Assembly (NCBI GenBank): GCA_027422505.1
Contig: JAPQWV010001393.1
Location: forward strand, 1-64,000
Reading direction: 5' to 3'
Origin: Craterostigma plantagineum
Lineage: Eukaryota > Streptophyta > Magnoliopsida > Lamiales > Linderniaceae
Length of the DNA: 64,000 nucleotides
Shown: positions 32,635-44,149 of the stretch, one piece after another
Layout: every line of letters begins with the position of its first letter
Numbering within the stretch: position 1 is the stretch's first letter
The notes under the pieces: generated by a model
Told to the model about the DNA's origin: nothing
The model's input: the letters and a program-made list of their open reading frames with translations, nothing else
The model's database searches: none
Translations under genes and position numbers: made by a program

Positions 32635-32690
32635 AATATATATATATATATATATATGTATATGTATACATATCTGTATATATGTCACGA
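32635..32690. repeat. (TA)n microsatellite
   Basis: An AT/TA dinucleotide run with slight interruptions follows directly after the foldback MITE. Confidence 0.85.
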
Positions 32691-32793
32691 TAAGTTTTCT
32701 CCCCCTGAAATCGTGCACCTAAAAATGTACTCTCCTAAAAATGGACTCCTTATCGACAATATGGAGTGATACTCTCCCTCAGTGCATGCACGT

Positions 32794-33135
32794 TGTTAGG
32801 TCCTTGAATATCAACTCGTTTAAACCTAGGCAAGATATATAAGATTTACGATGTGAATTTGATTCAAATTGAAGTTCGATCGCAAACCTTCTTTTTTCCT
32901 CGTGAGAGAGATCTTAGTGTGAGAAGGTGTTTTCTTAATTTCTCTCTCTAGTATGCTTTGCAAGCCTTTCGGATCAATTCAACTATTTTCTCTTTTAAGC
33001 TCAAATGTGTACAAGATTATTTATACCAAACAAACTTGGTATAAATACAACTTAAGTCCTAATCTAAGGATAAATACAATAAAAACCCCTAATTACAAGG
33101 ACAACATCAAAGCACAACTAAAAGCGTACTTTACA
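32794..33135 (-). mobile_element. Copia family A LTR, copy 3 (342 bp)
   Basis: In plus orientation it runs from tgttaggtccttg to gtactttaca and aligns with copies 1 and 2 throughout. Internal copia-like sequence lies on its upstream side in minus orientation (33136-33620). This copy is therefore a 3' LTR, unlike copies 1 and 2. Confidence 0.8.
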
Positions 33136-33620
33136 TTCTCCCCATTTGTGCTTGATTGCTCTTCCGTGCTATCTGTCCTCATCGGGAATAGTATGACCTG
33201 CGCAAGCCCAGCGCATTCTCGTAGTTTCTAATAGCGTTCCTCAACTCTAGTCGCTCCTCAATAGCTTCAAGTAGCTCCATCAGAAGCGGTTGTTCTTTCA
33301 CGAACCTGTGAAGGTTCAACATGGTCTCTCTGTTGATTTCTTACAAACTCTTCTCTATATTCTTCTTGATTACTTTGAGCGTCCCATCACAGAACTTGTT
33401 GACTTCAGTCTTCAGCATCAACCTATTCTTTTTTACAATTGAATTGTGGTAGGTGATTGCCAGAACTGACTAACGTGTATGTGATTGTTGGGAAACCCTT
33501 CGACCTCAGGTCCTTGATTGTGTGGAGCGGTCATGTTGACCTTCTTCATATTGCTCTCTAGAGCCATCTAAAGGTCATGTGCGGCATAGAACCTGACTTG
33601 GCGCACCATGAACCTATATA
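33136..33620 (-). pseudogene. 3' internal coding remnant of a copia element
   Basis: The minus strand can be read across frames as MALESNMKKVNMTAPHNQGP, followed by a VSQFWQSPTTIQL block and then a Leu/Glu-rich helical stretch ending near the LTR. I do not recognise a domain with confidence. Its position between pol and the 3' LTR would suit the extra 3' region of Sirevirus-like copia elements. Confidence 0.4.
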
Positions 33621-34019
33621 GTCCATGTGGCGCCCTGCCTTCTACTACTTAGTTTACTCCTAAGTCGCGTGACTATCTAAACTATATTAGTTAGACTATA
33701 CAAAAATATACATAAAATTTATTCCTTTTTATATAAAGGAAATCGAGCACTATTCCAGGTGTTCCATCATTTGTTTGAGCGCCTTTCCGAACGTTAGTCA
33801 ACGGTCATTACGTCCTTAAACTTTGCCTTCCTTGTTTTAAATTTTCGAATTCTCAAAGTCCAACGTTTACTGGTTCCTTATCTATTCTCCTCATCCTCTC
33901 CATATTGAGCTTCATCGAATTTATCTCTTTCAGGTCATATTATCCCCCCGCCGTGGGTACTCTCTTTTCTTCGCCTGACTCGTAATATACCAATGTTCCT
34001 TATCTTCTGAGGTTTGTGC
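33621..34019. other. Unassigned repeat-derived sequence
   Basis: The word tgtggcgccctgcc at 33624 resembles the chromovirus LTR end at 16110, so an LTR fragment is possible. ccccccgcc at about 33945 may be the polypurine tract (minus strand) of the Tat element to the right. No matching 3' LTR could be identified. Confidence 0.35.
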
Positions 34020-34780
34020 TTCTTGCCCAGCTTTTCGATGGATCATAGAATAGCGCCTCATCACCTTATGAGGAATCTCCGCCTGCCCCAGGTTTAGATC
34101 CGCCAGTTCGTCCTCTTTGGGATCTATGGGAGGAGGCGGCAGGTTTTACCTCAGACGTGAATGCGGATTCCGCACAGGGAGGGCCAAGTCGCCGTAACCC
34201 CTCCTTCCCGAGGAGAACCCTCATCAGGGAGATCTCGACCTACTCCGCGTTATCTTCTAGAAACTGATGGTATTTCCTCTCGTCAGTTCATGGAGAGCTT
34301 CCTAGGACCTGACGAAAAGCGGCGTCTGGCGAGATTTTTTGATCCCGAGCTTTGGGACCAGTGGGCCCTGTCCCAGAGTCAGGTGGGTTACTTTTAATTT
34401 TGCTTCCTGTCTTTCCTCTTTCAGCCTTATTAACCTTCTTTCTGGTCCTATTCGCTTTCCTGCGAGGGACTTCGGCGTCACTCCCAACAACGCAGCTTGA
34501 TTCGCTACTACGAGGACGCCAGCTCCCGACTGACGACTTTCTGAAGTGAGAAAGATCGAGAAACCGCTAGGTTGAAGGAGTTACTGGCTGAATCCCGAGC
34601 AGAGGTCCAAAGCTTCGCTCGAGACCTGACGATGTAGCGGCCAGCACCAGGATTTCGAGGTACGCGAGGCGGGCTTTCTCCCCTTGCCTGAGCGGAATTT
34701 CTGAACTGCGCCGGAAAAAGGTCCTCGGTGCTCGAGAAGCTATTATTTCTCCAGGAATGAGACACTCGGGCACCCCTTAT
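34020..34780 (+). pseudogene. Antisense additional ORF remnant of the Tat element
   Basis: On the plus strand, opposite to pol, a frame encodes SSRQFMESFLGPDEKRRLAR and FFDPELWDQWALSQSQ, ending at a donor-like CAG|GTGGGT near 34381. About 110 bp further on, plus-strand sequence reads LIRYYEDASSRLT, and after a frameshift ARLKELLAESRAEVQSFARD, a coiled-coil-like stretch. Tat-lineage gypsy elements are known to carry additional antisense ORFs between pol and the 3' LTR. The position and orientation fit, but the frame is broken. Confidence 0.5.
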
Positions 34781-34984
34781 GCTCGGGGCTCTGGGTCGTA
34801 GTATTCATTTTTGTTTCACTACTCTACGTTTTTTGTCGTTTTATCGATGTTAGTGGTCGCAAGGCTTTGTTTATTATCTCTTTTATTTATTCCTTGGCCT
34901 TGCTTGAAGTCTCCTCTCGAGGGCGAAATTATTTAATCTGCAAAAATTGTAAGTTGACTTTGATCGAGATCGCTTCTTGGTGTC

Positions 34985-35275
34985 GACGTCCTCTATTCGG
35001 CGAAAATCGTTTAACCTTGTTTCTTTCAAGGTCCTAGTCGAGATCTCTTCTCGATGGCAAAATCATTTAACCTTGTTTCTTCCAAGGTCTTGATCGATAT
35101 CTCTTCTCGATGGCGAAAATCATTTAACCTTGTTTCTTCCAAGGTCGTGATCGAGATCTCTTCTCGATGGCGAAAATCATTTAACATTGTTTCTTGCAAG
35201 GTCTTGATCGAGATCTCTTCTCGATGGCGAAAATCATTTAACCTTGTTTCTTCCAAGGTCTTGATCGAGATCTTT
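34985..35275. repeat. 57 bp tandem repeat in the retroelement 3' region
   Basis: About five units of a 57 bp sequence containing ctcttctcgatggcgaaaat and accttgtttcttccaaggtc. Unit starts are near 35045, 35101, 35158 and 35215, with degenerate flanking copies. It lies between the integrase stop codon (35420) and the expected 3' LTR. Tandem repeats in this untranslated region are documented for Tat/Ogre-type elements. Confidence 0.9.
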
Positions 35276-35419
35276 TCATACTTTACAAAAATAAATAACT
35301 TCATTCAATAGCGCATTCGCGAAACAGGAAATAATCAAGCGGAATCATGCAAACCGAAAACAAAGCAAACAATGAATAACATAATAAAATAGGATAGAAT
35401 AGGATAGGAGCTCGGTCTC

Positions 35420-36788
35420 TCAGGGGTAGTATTTCCTCAAATGCCGAGCATTGTGTGGTTTTTCCAACTTTCTTTCTTCCATGTCTTCCAGGTAGTAGGC
35501 AGCCTCCCCGGTCTTTCTGATCACCTTATAAGGCCCTTCATATTTCGGGTCGAGTTTCCCTCTTTCTCCTTTGTGTTGTATCTCCTTCATGACAAGGTCA
35601 CCTTCCTCGAACCTTTTCAAGCATACCCTTCGGTTGTGCGCGCGAGTAATCTTCCTTTGATACGCTGCCATCTCCAGTGCATCCTTCTATCTTCCTTCTT
35701 CGATTAGGTTGAGCTCGTCTGCACGGAGCTGATCATTCTCTTCCAAGTATCCCATTACCCGAGCACTTCCCTGCCATACCTCGACCGGTAACACCGCTTC
35801 ACTTCCGTACACCAGGCTGAACGGGGTCTCCTTGTTTCCGACTCGAGGCGTGGTTCTGTAGGACCAAAGCATGCTTTGCAGCTCATTGAACCATGCTCTT
35901 TTCAGCCCATCCAATCGGACCTTCAAAGCCAGAACGATGGTCTGATTCGTTACCTCCACTTGGCCATTACTTTGGGGATGGGCCACGGAGGTGAATACTT
36001 GCTCGATTCCGTAGCCAGTGCACCACTCTTTTAATCTGCGCCCGCTGAATTGCCTTCCATTATCGCTTATTAACCTCCTCGGGATGCCGAATCGACATAG
36101 TATATTTTTCCACACGAAAGAAATGACTGCCGCTTCTGTGATTTGAACCAGCGCTTCAGCCTCGACCCATTTGGAGAAATAATCGACAGCCACTAAGAGA
36201 AACCTTTTCTGCCTGGCATTTCCCTCGAATGGCCCGCGATGTCTAAACCCCATTGATCGAACGGGCAGGATGGCACGACCGCTTTCATCATCTCCGTAGG
36301 AGCTCTTTGCAGGTTCGCTTGTTTTTGACATCGGTAACAACCCCTCACCATCCTGATCGAGTCTGATTTCATGGTCGGCCATAAGAAACCTGCCAGCATA
36401 GCTTTGTGCGCTAGCGCCATTCCCCCGATGTGACTCCCGCAACTTCCTTCTTGGATATCCACCAAAACCTCCTCGGACTCCTCCTTAGATAGGCATCTCA
36501 GCAGGGGGCCCGCGTAAGATCGTTGAACAAGACCCTGTCGATGAGTGTGAAGTAGCTCGCCCTTTTGTGGGTCGTTCGGGCCTGGACCCTCTCCTCGAGA
36601 AGTACTTGCTCTTCCAGGTATCGGCAGATGTCGTATCGCCAATCCTCGGGGTTAATTTTCTTCCTTCCTTCTATCTGGTGAATTTGCGGGGCCCGTTCTG
36701 TCCTTACTCCTTCCTCGGGCGAATTTAACACGCTGGCCCACTTGGCGATGCAGTCTGCCTTTTCATTCTCCCTTCGATTGATGAGCAC
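35420..36788 (-). pseudogene. Tat-lineage gypsy integrase
   Basis: The zinc-binding region appears as HIGGMALAHKAMLAGFLWPT, then GCYRCQKQANLQRAP. The catalytic core has VAVDYFSKWVEAEAL, then RLISDNGRQFSG and SNGQVEVTNQTI, which supply the D, D and E. The C-terminal segment KYEGPYKVIRKTGEAAYYLE and LEKPHNARHLRKYYP ends with a stop at 35420. At least two frame breaks separate these parts. There is no chromodomain, as expected for Tat elements. Confidence 0.9.
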
Positions 36789-36814
36789 TAGCTTGAATTC
36801 CTCAAACTTTCCTT

Positions 36815-37345
36815 TCAGCTCTCAAAGGCCTTCGCATACTCAGCTAGTCTTTCTTCTTTAATGGCAAAATTTTCCTCTGTGTGCTGGACCACCAGCTGCG
36901 AGTCAGAATAGAAGGTCACTCGAGTTAATCCCATCCTACCAGCCGTCCTTATCCCGAGCAGCAATGCCTCGTACTCGGCCTCGTTGTTGGATGCTCGGAA
37001 GTCTAACCTTACTCCCAAGCTGGTCTCTTCCCCCCAGGGTGATATAATCACAAGTCCAATGCCATTTCCTTACTGACAAGAGGACCCGTCCACATAAACC
37101 TTCCACATCTCTGCAGGTCCTTCTTCCACCATCTCGACAATGAAATCTGTCAAGGCTTGAGCTTTGATAGCTACTCGGGCCTTAAACTGAATGTCATACT
37201 CTCCCAGCTCAGTCACCCACTTGATTGATCTTCCTGATACATCGGGCCGGGTCACGATGGTACACAATGGGCTGTTTATCAACACCACGACCGGGTGAGA
37301 AAGGAAGTAGAGCCTCAGCTTCCGCGCCGTGACCACCAATGCCAG
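36815..37345 (-). pseudogene. Tat-type second RNase H (aRNH)
   Basis: Encodes WKVYVDGSSCQ, an in-frame TAA, then GIGLVIISPWGEE, RASNNEAEYEALLLGIRTAG and VTFYSDSQLVVQHTEENFAI. The D-G-S, N-N-x-A-E-Y-E and D-S pattern is that of the archaeal-type RNase H found in Tat-lineage gypsy elements in addition to the usual RNase H. This domain assigns the lineage. The in-frame stop near 37070 breaks it. Confidence 0.85.
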
Positions 37346-38600
37346 TGCTTTTCTTGTGATGAATATCGGGTCTCTGCTCCTTTTAAAATGTGGCTGACGA
37401 AGTAAATCAGCTTTTGTACATTGTCTTCCTCCCTGACCAAAACAGAGCTGATTGCTCGGGGAGTGGTGGAAAGATAGACTGTTAGCTCCTCTACGGTCTT
37501 TGGTTTGTTCAACACCGGTAGCTCATTCAAATATTCTTTCAATTCCTAAAAGGCTTTTTCACACTCGGGCATCCACTCGAAGTTCTTTACTTTCCGCAAC
37601 ACCCTGAAGAATGGCATGCTTCGCTCGCCCGATCGAGAGATAAATCGGGACAATGCCGTGATCCTTCCCGTCAATCCTTGGACGTCGTTGAGCATCTTAG
37701 GCGATGCCATGTCTGCAATGGACTTCACCGTATCGGGGTTAGCCTCGATTCCCGATCTAGTGACCATGTACCCTAAGAATTTTCCCGATCGAATACCGAA
37801 CGTGCACTTGGCGGGGTACAATTTCAGCCCATACCTTCTGGCCGTAGAAAAAGTTTCCCGAATGTCCGCCGAAAAGCTATTTTGTGTCTTGGATTTTATC
37901 AAGATGTCATCTACATACACCTCCACATTTCTCCCGATCTGATTTTTGAACACTTGATCCATAAGTCTTTGGTATGTGGCCCCCGCGCTCTTCAGTCCGA
38001 AGGGCATGACCACGTAGCAAAAGGTCCCCTCGGATGTGATGAAGCTCACTTTGGTTTGGTCCTCTTCCGCCAACCCGATCTGATGATAGCCTTGGAAGGC
38101 ATCGAGAAAACATGATAATTCATGCTCTTCCGTAGATCGATCAGCTGATCGATCCGTGGCAGGGGGTAGCAATCCTTGAGGCACGCCTTGTTTAAGTCAA
38201 TGAAGTCCACGCACATTCGCCATTTCCCACCCGATTTGGGAACTAAGACAACATTCGAGAGCCAGGTTGGGAACTGGACTCTCGGATATATCCTGCTTTG
38301 AGAAGATCCCTGACCTGCTCTCTCACTATCGCATCTTTATGGGCTCCTAAATGTCTCTTCTTCTGAAAAACAGGACGGACGGTGTGGGAGATGTTTAGCC
38401 GATGTTCCCTCACTTCTCGGGGTACCACTGTCAGTTCGTTCGCTCCAGACGAACACATCCTCATTCTTCTTCAACTGCTCGATAAGATCCTTTTTTAATT
38501 CGGCAGGTAGATCTCGGGGTATCTTGATCGTTCCTGAAGGAGATCGGATCATGACCTCCTCCATCTCTTCCTCGGCTGTCAATCCCTGAGACGTGTGTAT
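37346..38600 (-). pseudogene. Tat-lineage reverse transcriptase and first RNase H
   Basis: Minus-strand blocks are LNISHTVRPVFQKKRHLGAH, VREQVRDLLKAGYIRE, then ELSCFLDAFQGYHQIGLAEE, YVVMPFGLKSAGATYQRLMD and VEVYVDDILIKSKT. The YVDD active site is intact. RNase H follows (LPVLNKPKTVEELTVYLSTT, then ISSVLVREED). An in-frame stop at about 37543 and a frameshift near 37360 disable it. Confidence 0.9.
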
Positions 38601-38787
38601 AGTAAAGGATCTTCGCGATTCCGAGGGTGATTGTATCGGCGGCTCTTCAACGATTTCAGCTCAACCCTTACCTCTTCCACGTAGCATTTGTGTGCTATCT
38701 TCCTATCCCCTAGCACTTCCCCCACTTGGTTCCCAACGGGGAATTTCATTTTTTGATGCAGGGCTGAAGCAATTGCCGCAAACGAAC

Positions 38788-39360
38788 TCAGGGTTGGTGG
38801 CCTAGTATGACGTTGTAAGAGGAGGACATATCGACCACCAGGAAGGAAGTGATCCTGGTCTTCTTCAGCTCGCCCGATCCGAGGGTCAAGGGTAACCGTA
38901 TCAACCCTACGGCCTCGATTGTATGCCCCGTGAATCCGAACAGGGCTGTCTCTACCGAGTCCACATGGTACTCCCCTAACTCCATCTGATTCATTGTCTC
39001 CTTGAAGATGATATTCACCGAGCTCCCATTGTCGACGAACACCCTCCCCATGTCGTGATTAGCTATCTCTGCCCGGATGACCAGGGCATCCTCGTGTGTA
39101 TCATCTCCTCCATGGAAGTCTTCCGGCCCGAATGATATGGTGGGTCCCGTACGCCTCTTTCCCGGGGTTATCTCCCAGCTCTCTAATTTTCTCACTTCAG
39201 CCTTCCTAACTCTGTTCGAATCTCCGATCGAAGGTCCGCCCGATATCATACTGATCCGTCGAGGGGGCGCATAAGGTTTTTGGGTGTTCAGCTACGCTCG
39301 GGCGTGCGCCGATGGTCATCCTGTCTCCGACCAGCCTTGGCTTCCCTCTGTGGCTCGATC
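38788..39360 (-). pseudogene. Tat-lineage protease region
   Basis: Encodes ISFGPEDFHGGDDTHEDALV, then AEIANHDMGRVFVDNGSSVN, which holds the D-N-G-S-S active-site motif used by Tat proteases in place of DTGA. YNVILGHQP near the C-terminus is the second conserved protease motif. A solo LTR inserted at 39366 separates it from gag. Confidence 0.85.
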
Positions 39361-39365
39361 CGCAT

Positions 39366-41132
39366 TGATAAGTTAGGATTTTAAGTAATTTTAATCCCCG
39401 TAAAAGCGTGCTATTAGTTATTATTTATCGAATTATCTTCAAATATCCCACGATTACATTTCATTACTCATGTGGCATTTATGTGAGCAAAAGATAAAAG
39501 AAAAAGAGATAAATATACTGTGGGAATATCACGTTTGTAGACAATTATTGGAAGCCACCATAAGCTGACTCATTCAATCAAGTGGGAAGCTGGGTTTTGG
39601 TTTCATTCGCATATGACAAAAGAGGAACCAACATATGAAGATTCACACACGGCTCAAGATATTTATTGAAGGAAGAAAAATCTTTTTCTTTGGCTGCTCG
39701 AAGATTTCAATGTGCTCAAGGATGGAAAATAGAAACAAATACCAAGAGAAGGCTGCGCAATGATCAAGATGGGATTGACCAACTTTGCTCTTAATCACCT
39801 ATAAACAACAGCCTTCACGTACATGAGAGGGGAGAGATTACGGAGCTGAAAACACAACGTAATATTATTCTCCAAAGCTCAAGCTCAAGGCCACAAAAAG
39901 AATATTTGGCAGAGCACTCAACGAAGTGAGCAGCTGAAGCATCCCTCATCGTCTCTTCACCTCACCAACCAATCAACTCACTTCATTACCATCCATCAAG
40001 CAAAGCAGGCAGCTCTAAGGGAAGCACGCACCTCACGCTTAAGCACCTCAAACCCAAAAGCCACATCCCGCTACCAACGGAAGATTCACCTACAACCAGG
40101 CAGCTCCCAGTTTCATCACGAGCATCCATCTCTCAGACCACTTAAAGTTGGGCACGCAACCCAAAAAACCCACGCCGGAGCTTAGGCCATACAAACGAGC
40201 ATATACCTACGAGGGCGATATTCTTGGCGGCGCGGCTGATAACGACTCAGGAGTCAAGAAACGAGCCGAGGGTCCAAGGCGCTTCTCAGTCGCCCACCAA
40301 CCGTTCGACAAAAGTACTGTGAGGGACGTAATTATTCTATCTTTCGTTTTACTGTTTTCGTTATGTTTAAACCTTCGTTTTGCTAAGTAATATGTTAGTT
40401 TAATTTACTTATGTGGTTAAGGGCGTGTTAGGCCGAACTATAATTGCGTGTTGGTGTTGTTTGTATTTTATTTAATCGTATGATTTAAGTTACGTGTTCG
40501 TTATCTGTGTTTAATGCTTGCGTATGTCTGATCAACATATGCATGACCTTTGATTGGTTTATGAGACGGACAAAGTGATTAGACCGGTTAGAACAATAGA
40601 TAGCGAGTACCACGACGTAAAACCGACCAGAAATGGAATTCGGTTTCGTCTGTGTGGTTTCCGAGACCTTAGGCGCCGAAAGCGTCTAAACTCGGGGAAA
40701 TTCATAAAGTCGAATGCGTGCGGGGTAATTACAGTCATATAGACATATAGTTGATTGGTTCACTTTCGCATAGAATCGTTATTGCGGGACAAACGAGTAG
40801 CGATTATTTTAGGGATTTCTACCTTAACTAGATTTATATTGTTTAGATAAAAATCAGTCGTATGAATACGTAGGAATATTTTGTGCCGAGCACGTGCCTT
40901 GACCACATCCGTCGTTAATTTATTCATTTTCTTTCTTGCTTTAATTATGTTAATTTTTTTATTGCATTTTATTGTATTAAATCCACAAAATATAAAAACT
41001 TGTTTTAGTCTAAATTAAATTTCAGAATAATATCTTAAATTAATCGAGCTGTCCTCGTGGATCGATACTTGGACTTGTCCATTTTATACTACTTGCACGA
41101 CCTAGTACACTTGTTAGTATTCGAGCGTGTCA
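39366..41132 (+). mobile_element. Solo LTR, 1767 bp, TSD CGCAT
   Basis: The segment starts tgataagttaggat and ends gagcgtgtca, flanked by CGCAT at 39361-39365 and 41133-41137. It shares blocks with the LTR at 54073-55825, including atatttggcagagc, and is nearly the same length (1767 against 1753 bp), so the two are one family. It splits the Tat element between protease and gag. Internal short ORFs have no recognisable domain. Confidence 0.9.
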
Positions 41133-41137
41133 CGCAT

Positions 41138-42540
41138 CGTTGGTATCGCCTCGAGGGCCGCTGGTATTTTTCAGGGCGCCGGCCCTTCCCATAGGGCGGC
41201 CTCCCTCCCATTTCTTGTTTGAGTTCCCTCCGAGGGTACTTTCAGGGAACGTTTCCTCCTTCCTCCTCTATGAACTCAGCTCGGGCATCGGGTTTGCCAC
41301 TACCAGTATCTCCAGCTCATCGTTCAAGTGACAACATCCTTCGGTCGTGTGGCCATACTCGCGATGAAACTCGCAGTACTCTCCCGAAGCGAGGTTCCTT
41401 GGTTCATTTCTGCTTTCAAAGGGTTTCTTTATGAAGTACCGTCCTTCGCACATTTCTAACGCCCTCGTTTTGCTTACCTTCCATCGGGTGTTGCTGGTCG
41501 GGGGCAATCTCGGGATTTCCCGTCGGGGGTTTTCCTCCTTAAAGTTCGGAGGCGGGCTGGTTCGCGAGCGACATCTACCGTCCCGATCGCCCGCTTCTTG
41601 TCTCCCTTTTTGAAACCGTGTGCCTCTTCCACCCTCACGTACTTTTCGACCCGGTCGGGTATTTCTTCACTAGCCATCTGAAGAGGTCTCCTTCTTTCAA
41701 CTTGTTATGGAAGGCTCCGATCAACAGGCCCGGAGCGGCTGTGGACACTTCCATCATAACTTTGTTGAACCTTTTGAAGTAGTCTTGTAAGTTCTCCTGA
41801 TCTCCTGGCCGCATATTCAACAAATTTACCGCCGAGCAAGGCCTTCTCCGACTGCTCGAGAATTGCCTTAGGAAGGAACGGGTAAGTCCGTGAAGTTGCG
41901 GATCTCCCCCGCAGGTAGCATGGTGAACCATTGCTGGGCTCCTCTGGCTAAAGTTGTAGCGAACACTCAACATTTAATCTCGTCTTCTAGCTGGTACAGC
42001 GCGGCGTTACCCTCAAAGCTGGCCAAATGATCCTCGGGCGGTCCCAAGCCATCGTATTTGCTCATGTCGGGAAACCGGAAGTTGTTAGGCAAGGGGGCCC
42101 AAGCGACCTCATCCGAGAAGGGAGATCCCCTTTGCACTGGGAGAGGTACCTTCGGGATAGCCAATTCCTTAAGGGTTCGAATTTCGTCCTTCATTGCTCC
42201 CACTCGGCTATCTGCTCGGTTGCACCCCTTCTCTTCTCTGCTCGTAGGGCATTGATCTCTGCCCTCAATGTTTTTTCCTTCGCTTCCTTGTTTTGCTCCT
42301 CGGTGTGAGGAACCTCTGCTTCCCTTCGCAACCGTTCGGCCTCCTCCTCTTCAGTTTCGTCTTCTCGCGGCGAATCATAGCGGGTTTTTCGGGTCCGCTC
42401 CGCCCTCAGCATCTCAACTTCAGCTCTTAATTTTCCCAATTCCGCGTTGAACGACTCTCTCAGCCTTCTCTCAATCTCTTCCGCTGTGAGCACCTCTTCC
42501 CTCAATGGTGATTGGGGGTCGTTTGCAGAATCCATCATGT
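41138..42540 (-). pseudogene. Tat-lineage gag
   Basis: Starting near 42538 (MMDSANDPQSPLREEVLTAE) there is a long Glu/Arg-rich coiled-coil-like N-terminus. The capsid segment is MSKYDGLGPPEDHLASFEGN, ALYQLEDEIKC, then NMRPGDQENLQDYFKRFNKV and GLLIGAFHNKLKEGDLFRWL. A CxxHxxxGHxTxxC-like motif (CEFHREYGHTTEGCCHLNDE) is the zinc-binding end. Frames shift several times. The order fits a Tat-type gag N-terminal to the protease. Confidence 0.85.
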
Positions 42541-42560
42541 TTTGTTTCTGGGAATATACG

Positions 42561-42579
42561 TTCCCGCAAACGGCGCCAA
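42561..42579 (-). other. Tat-element primer binding site
   Basis: On the minus strand this reads TTGGCGCCGTTTGCGGGAA directly beside the LTR end. It matches the non-methionine PBS used by Tat-lineage elements and fixes the element's minus orientation. Confidence 0.85.
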
Positions 42580-43316
42580 TGATGTGTTCTGTGGAAAGCG
42601 ACCTTTGGTAACTGACGAACTCGCGCGTTTCTCTGAACCAACGTCGATGATCCCTTTGCCTGACACTCACAAACCAAGAAAAAACGTTAGAGGGGGCCGG
42701 GGTGGTTGCCGGCGACGCCCCTCCGATGCTTAAGTTAGTTTTGCTATTAACGGAGTAAGATAGGTACTAGGCTTAGCAAGAACAGTTTTTCTTTAAAGTG
42801 TGCGTACCTGGGACTAACCCAACCGTTACCTTTTATAATAACTCTGAGTTTCGTCGCCCTGACCTGATCTTCCTCCAACCCGCCTTTCCCGCGGGCATCG
42901 CGTGGGATTGTGGTCTCCCCACTTAACCCACGTTCTTCTCTCTTTCTTTTGCTCTTACCTCGTTCCTCTCTTCTTGGTGTAAACCTACTCTAGTCGGGCT
43001 CTTCTTTCTTGGGCGTGTCCCTTCATTCGTTTTCACCTTCCTTCAAGCCTACTTGCTCGGGAACCGACACCTCCCCGACCAGATTGCCCAAATCATCATT
43101 TCCAGTTTTACCCCATCCTTTTTGCCCGATCAGCCTTCCCCTCTCTTCCTCTCTGCGCTTCTCGGGGATTCTGAGCTTCCTTGACGTGAAGGACTTCCTC
43201 GAGCGTGCGAAGGAGTTTTCCCGATTCCCTCGTTTCTTCTTTCCCGCCTTCTCCATCGCGGGTCATCTTCCCTCCGCGGGTTATTTTACCGTTAGCCGAG
43301 AATCCCGAGGGTAACA
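42580..43316 (-). mobile_element. 5' LTR of the Tat element, 737 bp
   Basis: In plus orientation it runs from tgatgtgttctgtgg at the PBS to gagggtaaca. On the minus strand that is TGTTACCCTC...ACACATCA. It is followed by tacat, a candidate TSD whose partner was not found because the 3' LTR near 34 kb is unrecognisable. Right of the LTR the sequence is CACTA-like, so the element appears to have inserted into a CACTA transposon. Confidence 0.8.
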
Positions 43317-43329
43317 TACATATTATTGG

Positions 43330-43649
43330 TTAATGTCGACAGCTTCTCTTTTATTTATGTGAGGATTTTTCGTCAAATAAAAATTTATTATTAGGAAATT
43401 TATTAACTATATGTGAGGATTTTATCTATCACATTAATGTTTAGCTTTTGTGAGGAAATATATTACTATTATGTGATGAAAAACTAATTTCCTCACATAT
43501 TATATATTCATTTATGAGGAAAAAATTTCATCACATTATGTAATAATTATTGTGAGAAAAAACTATTTCCTCATATAATCTAATTTTATGTGATGATTTT
43601 TAATGTTATCACAAAAACATGGTCACATAAAATAACATTTTTTGTAGTG
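43330..43649. mobile_element. Right end of a CACTA-type DNA transposon
   Basis: The segment ends ttttttgtagtg at 43649, the reverse complement of the CACTACAAAAAA terminus. Upstream lie many subterminal words of the form tgtgagga and tcctcaca in both orientations, typical of CACTA transposase binding regions. The left end is absent, apparently removed by or displaced across the Tat insertion. No transposase is present. Confidence 0.7.
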
Positions 43650-44149
43650 TTGAATCCAATTTTGGTACATCATACACCAAAGTGATCACACTATCATGTT
43701 TGGAAATTATAAACACGTGATACCACATTGTAATATACATATAAAAAGATACTTCAGCGATGATAAAATGGTACGTTACAACCAAACGACGAGCTATTGT
43801 GAAAATTTTATTTTAACAGATATCTACATATAAAAGTTTCTGACAGGGTACTGAGCAGATAATTTTTCATTCTATTGCGTATTCGAGTGTAGATTCGCCA
43901 TATTTTAACTATAATTTTATTAAATTGAAGATGAAAGTATTCTATAAACAAAATAATATTAATTTTCAGTTTTATTGTTACAATAATAAAAACTTATCTA
44001 AATATTATTAAATATGTTTTAAAATGTAAAAAATTAGAATAATAATATAAAGTTGTAACGAAAGCTACTTTTAACGTTCGATGAAAAAAAAAGGAGCCGT
44101 AAATTTTCCTATAGGAGTTTTTTGTCTCAAATCTCGATTTTATGTGTGA
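43650..44149. other. Unassigned AT-rich sequence
   Basis: No ORF, TIR or LTR boundary is recognisable between the CACTA end and the next LTR. Confidence 0.4.

Noticed and set aside
34985..35275. Regular repeats that could suggest a CRISPR-like array
   Set aside because: The 57 bp units are directly adjacent with no unique spacers, and the context is a plant retrotransposon 3' region.
40148..40390. An 80-codon ORF in the solo LTR
   Set aside because: It starts at a non-ATG codon, lies within an LTR defined by a TSD, and has no recognisable domain.
43009..43317. ORFs of about 100 codons on both strands
   Set aside because: They lie in the 5' LTR of the Tat element and are low-complexity; LTRs are normally non-coding.
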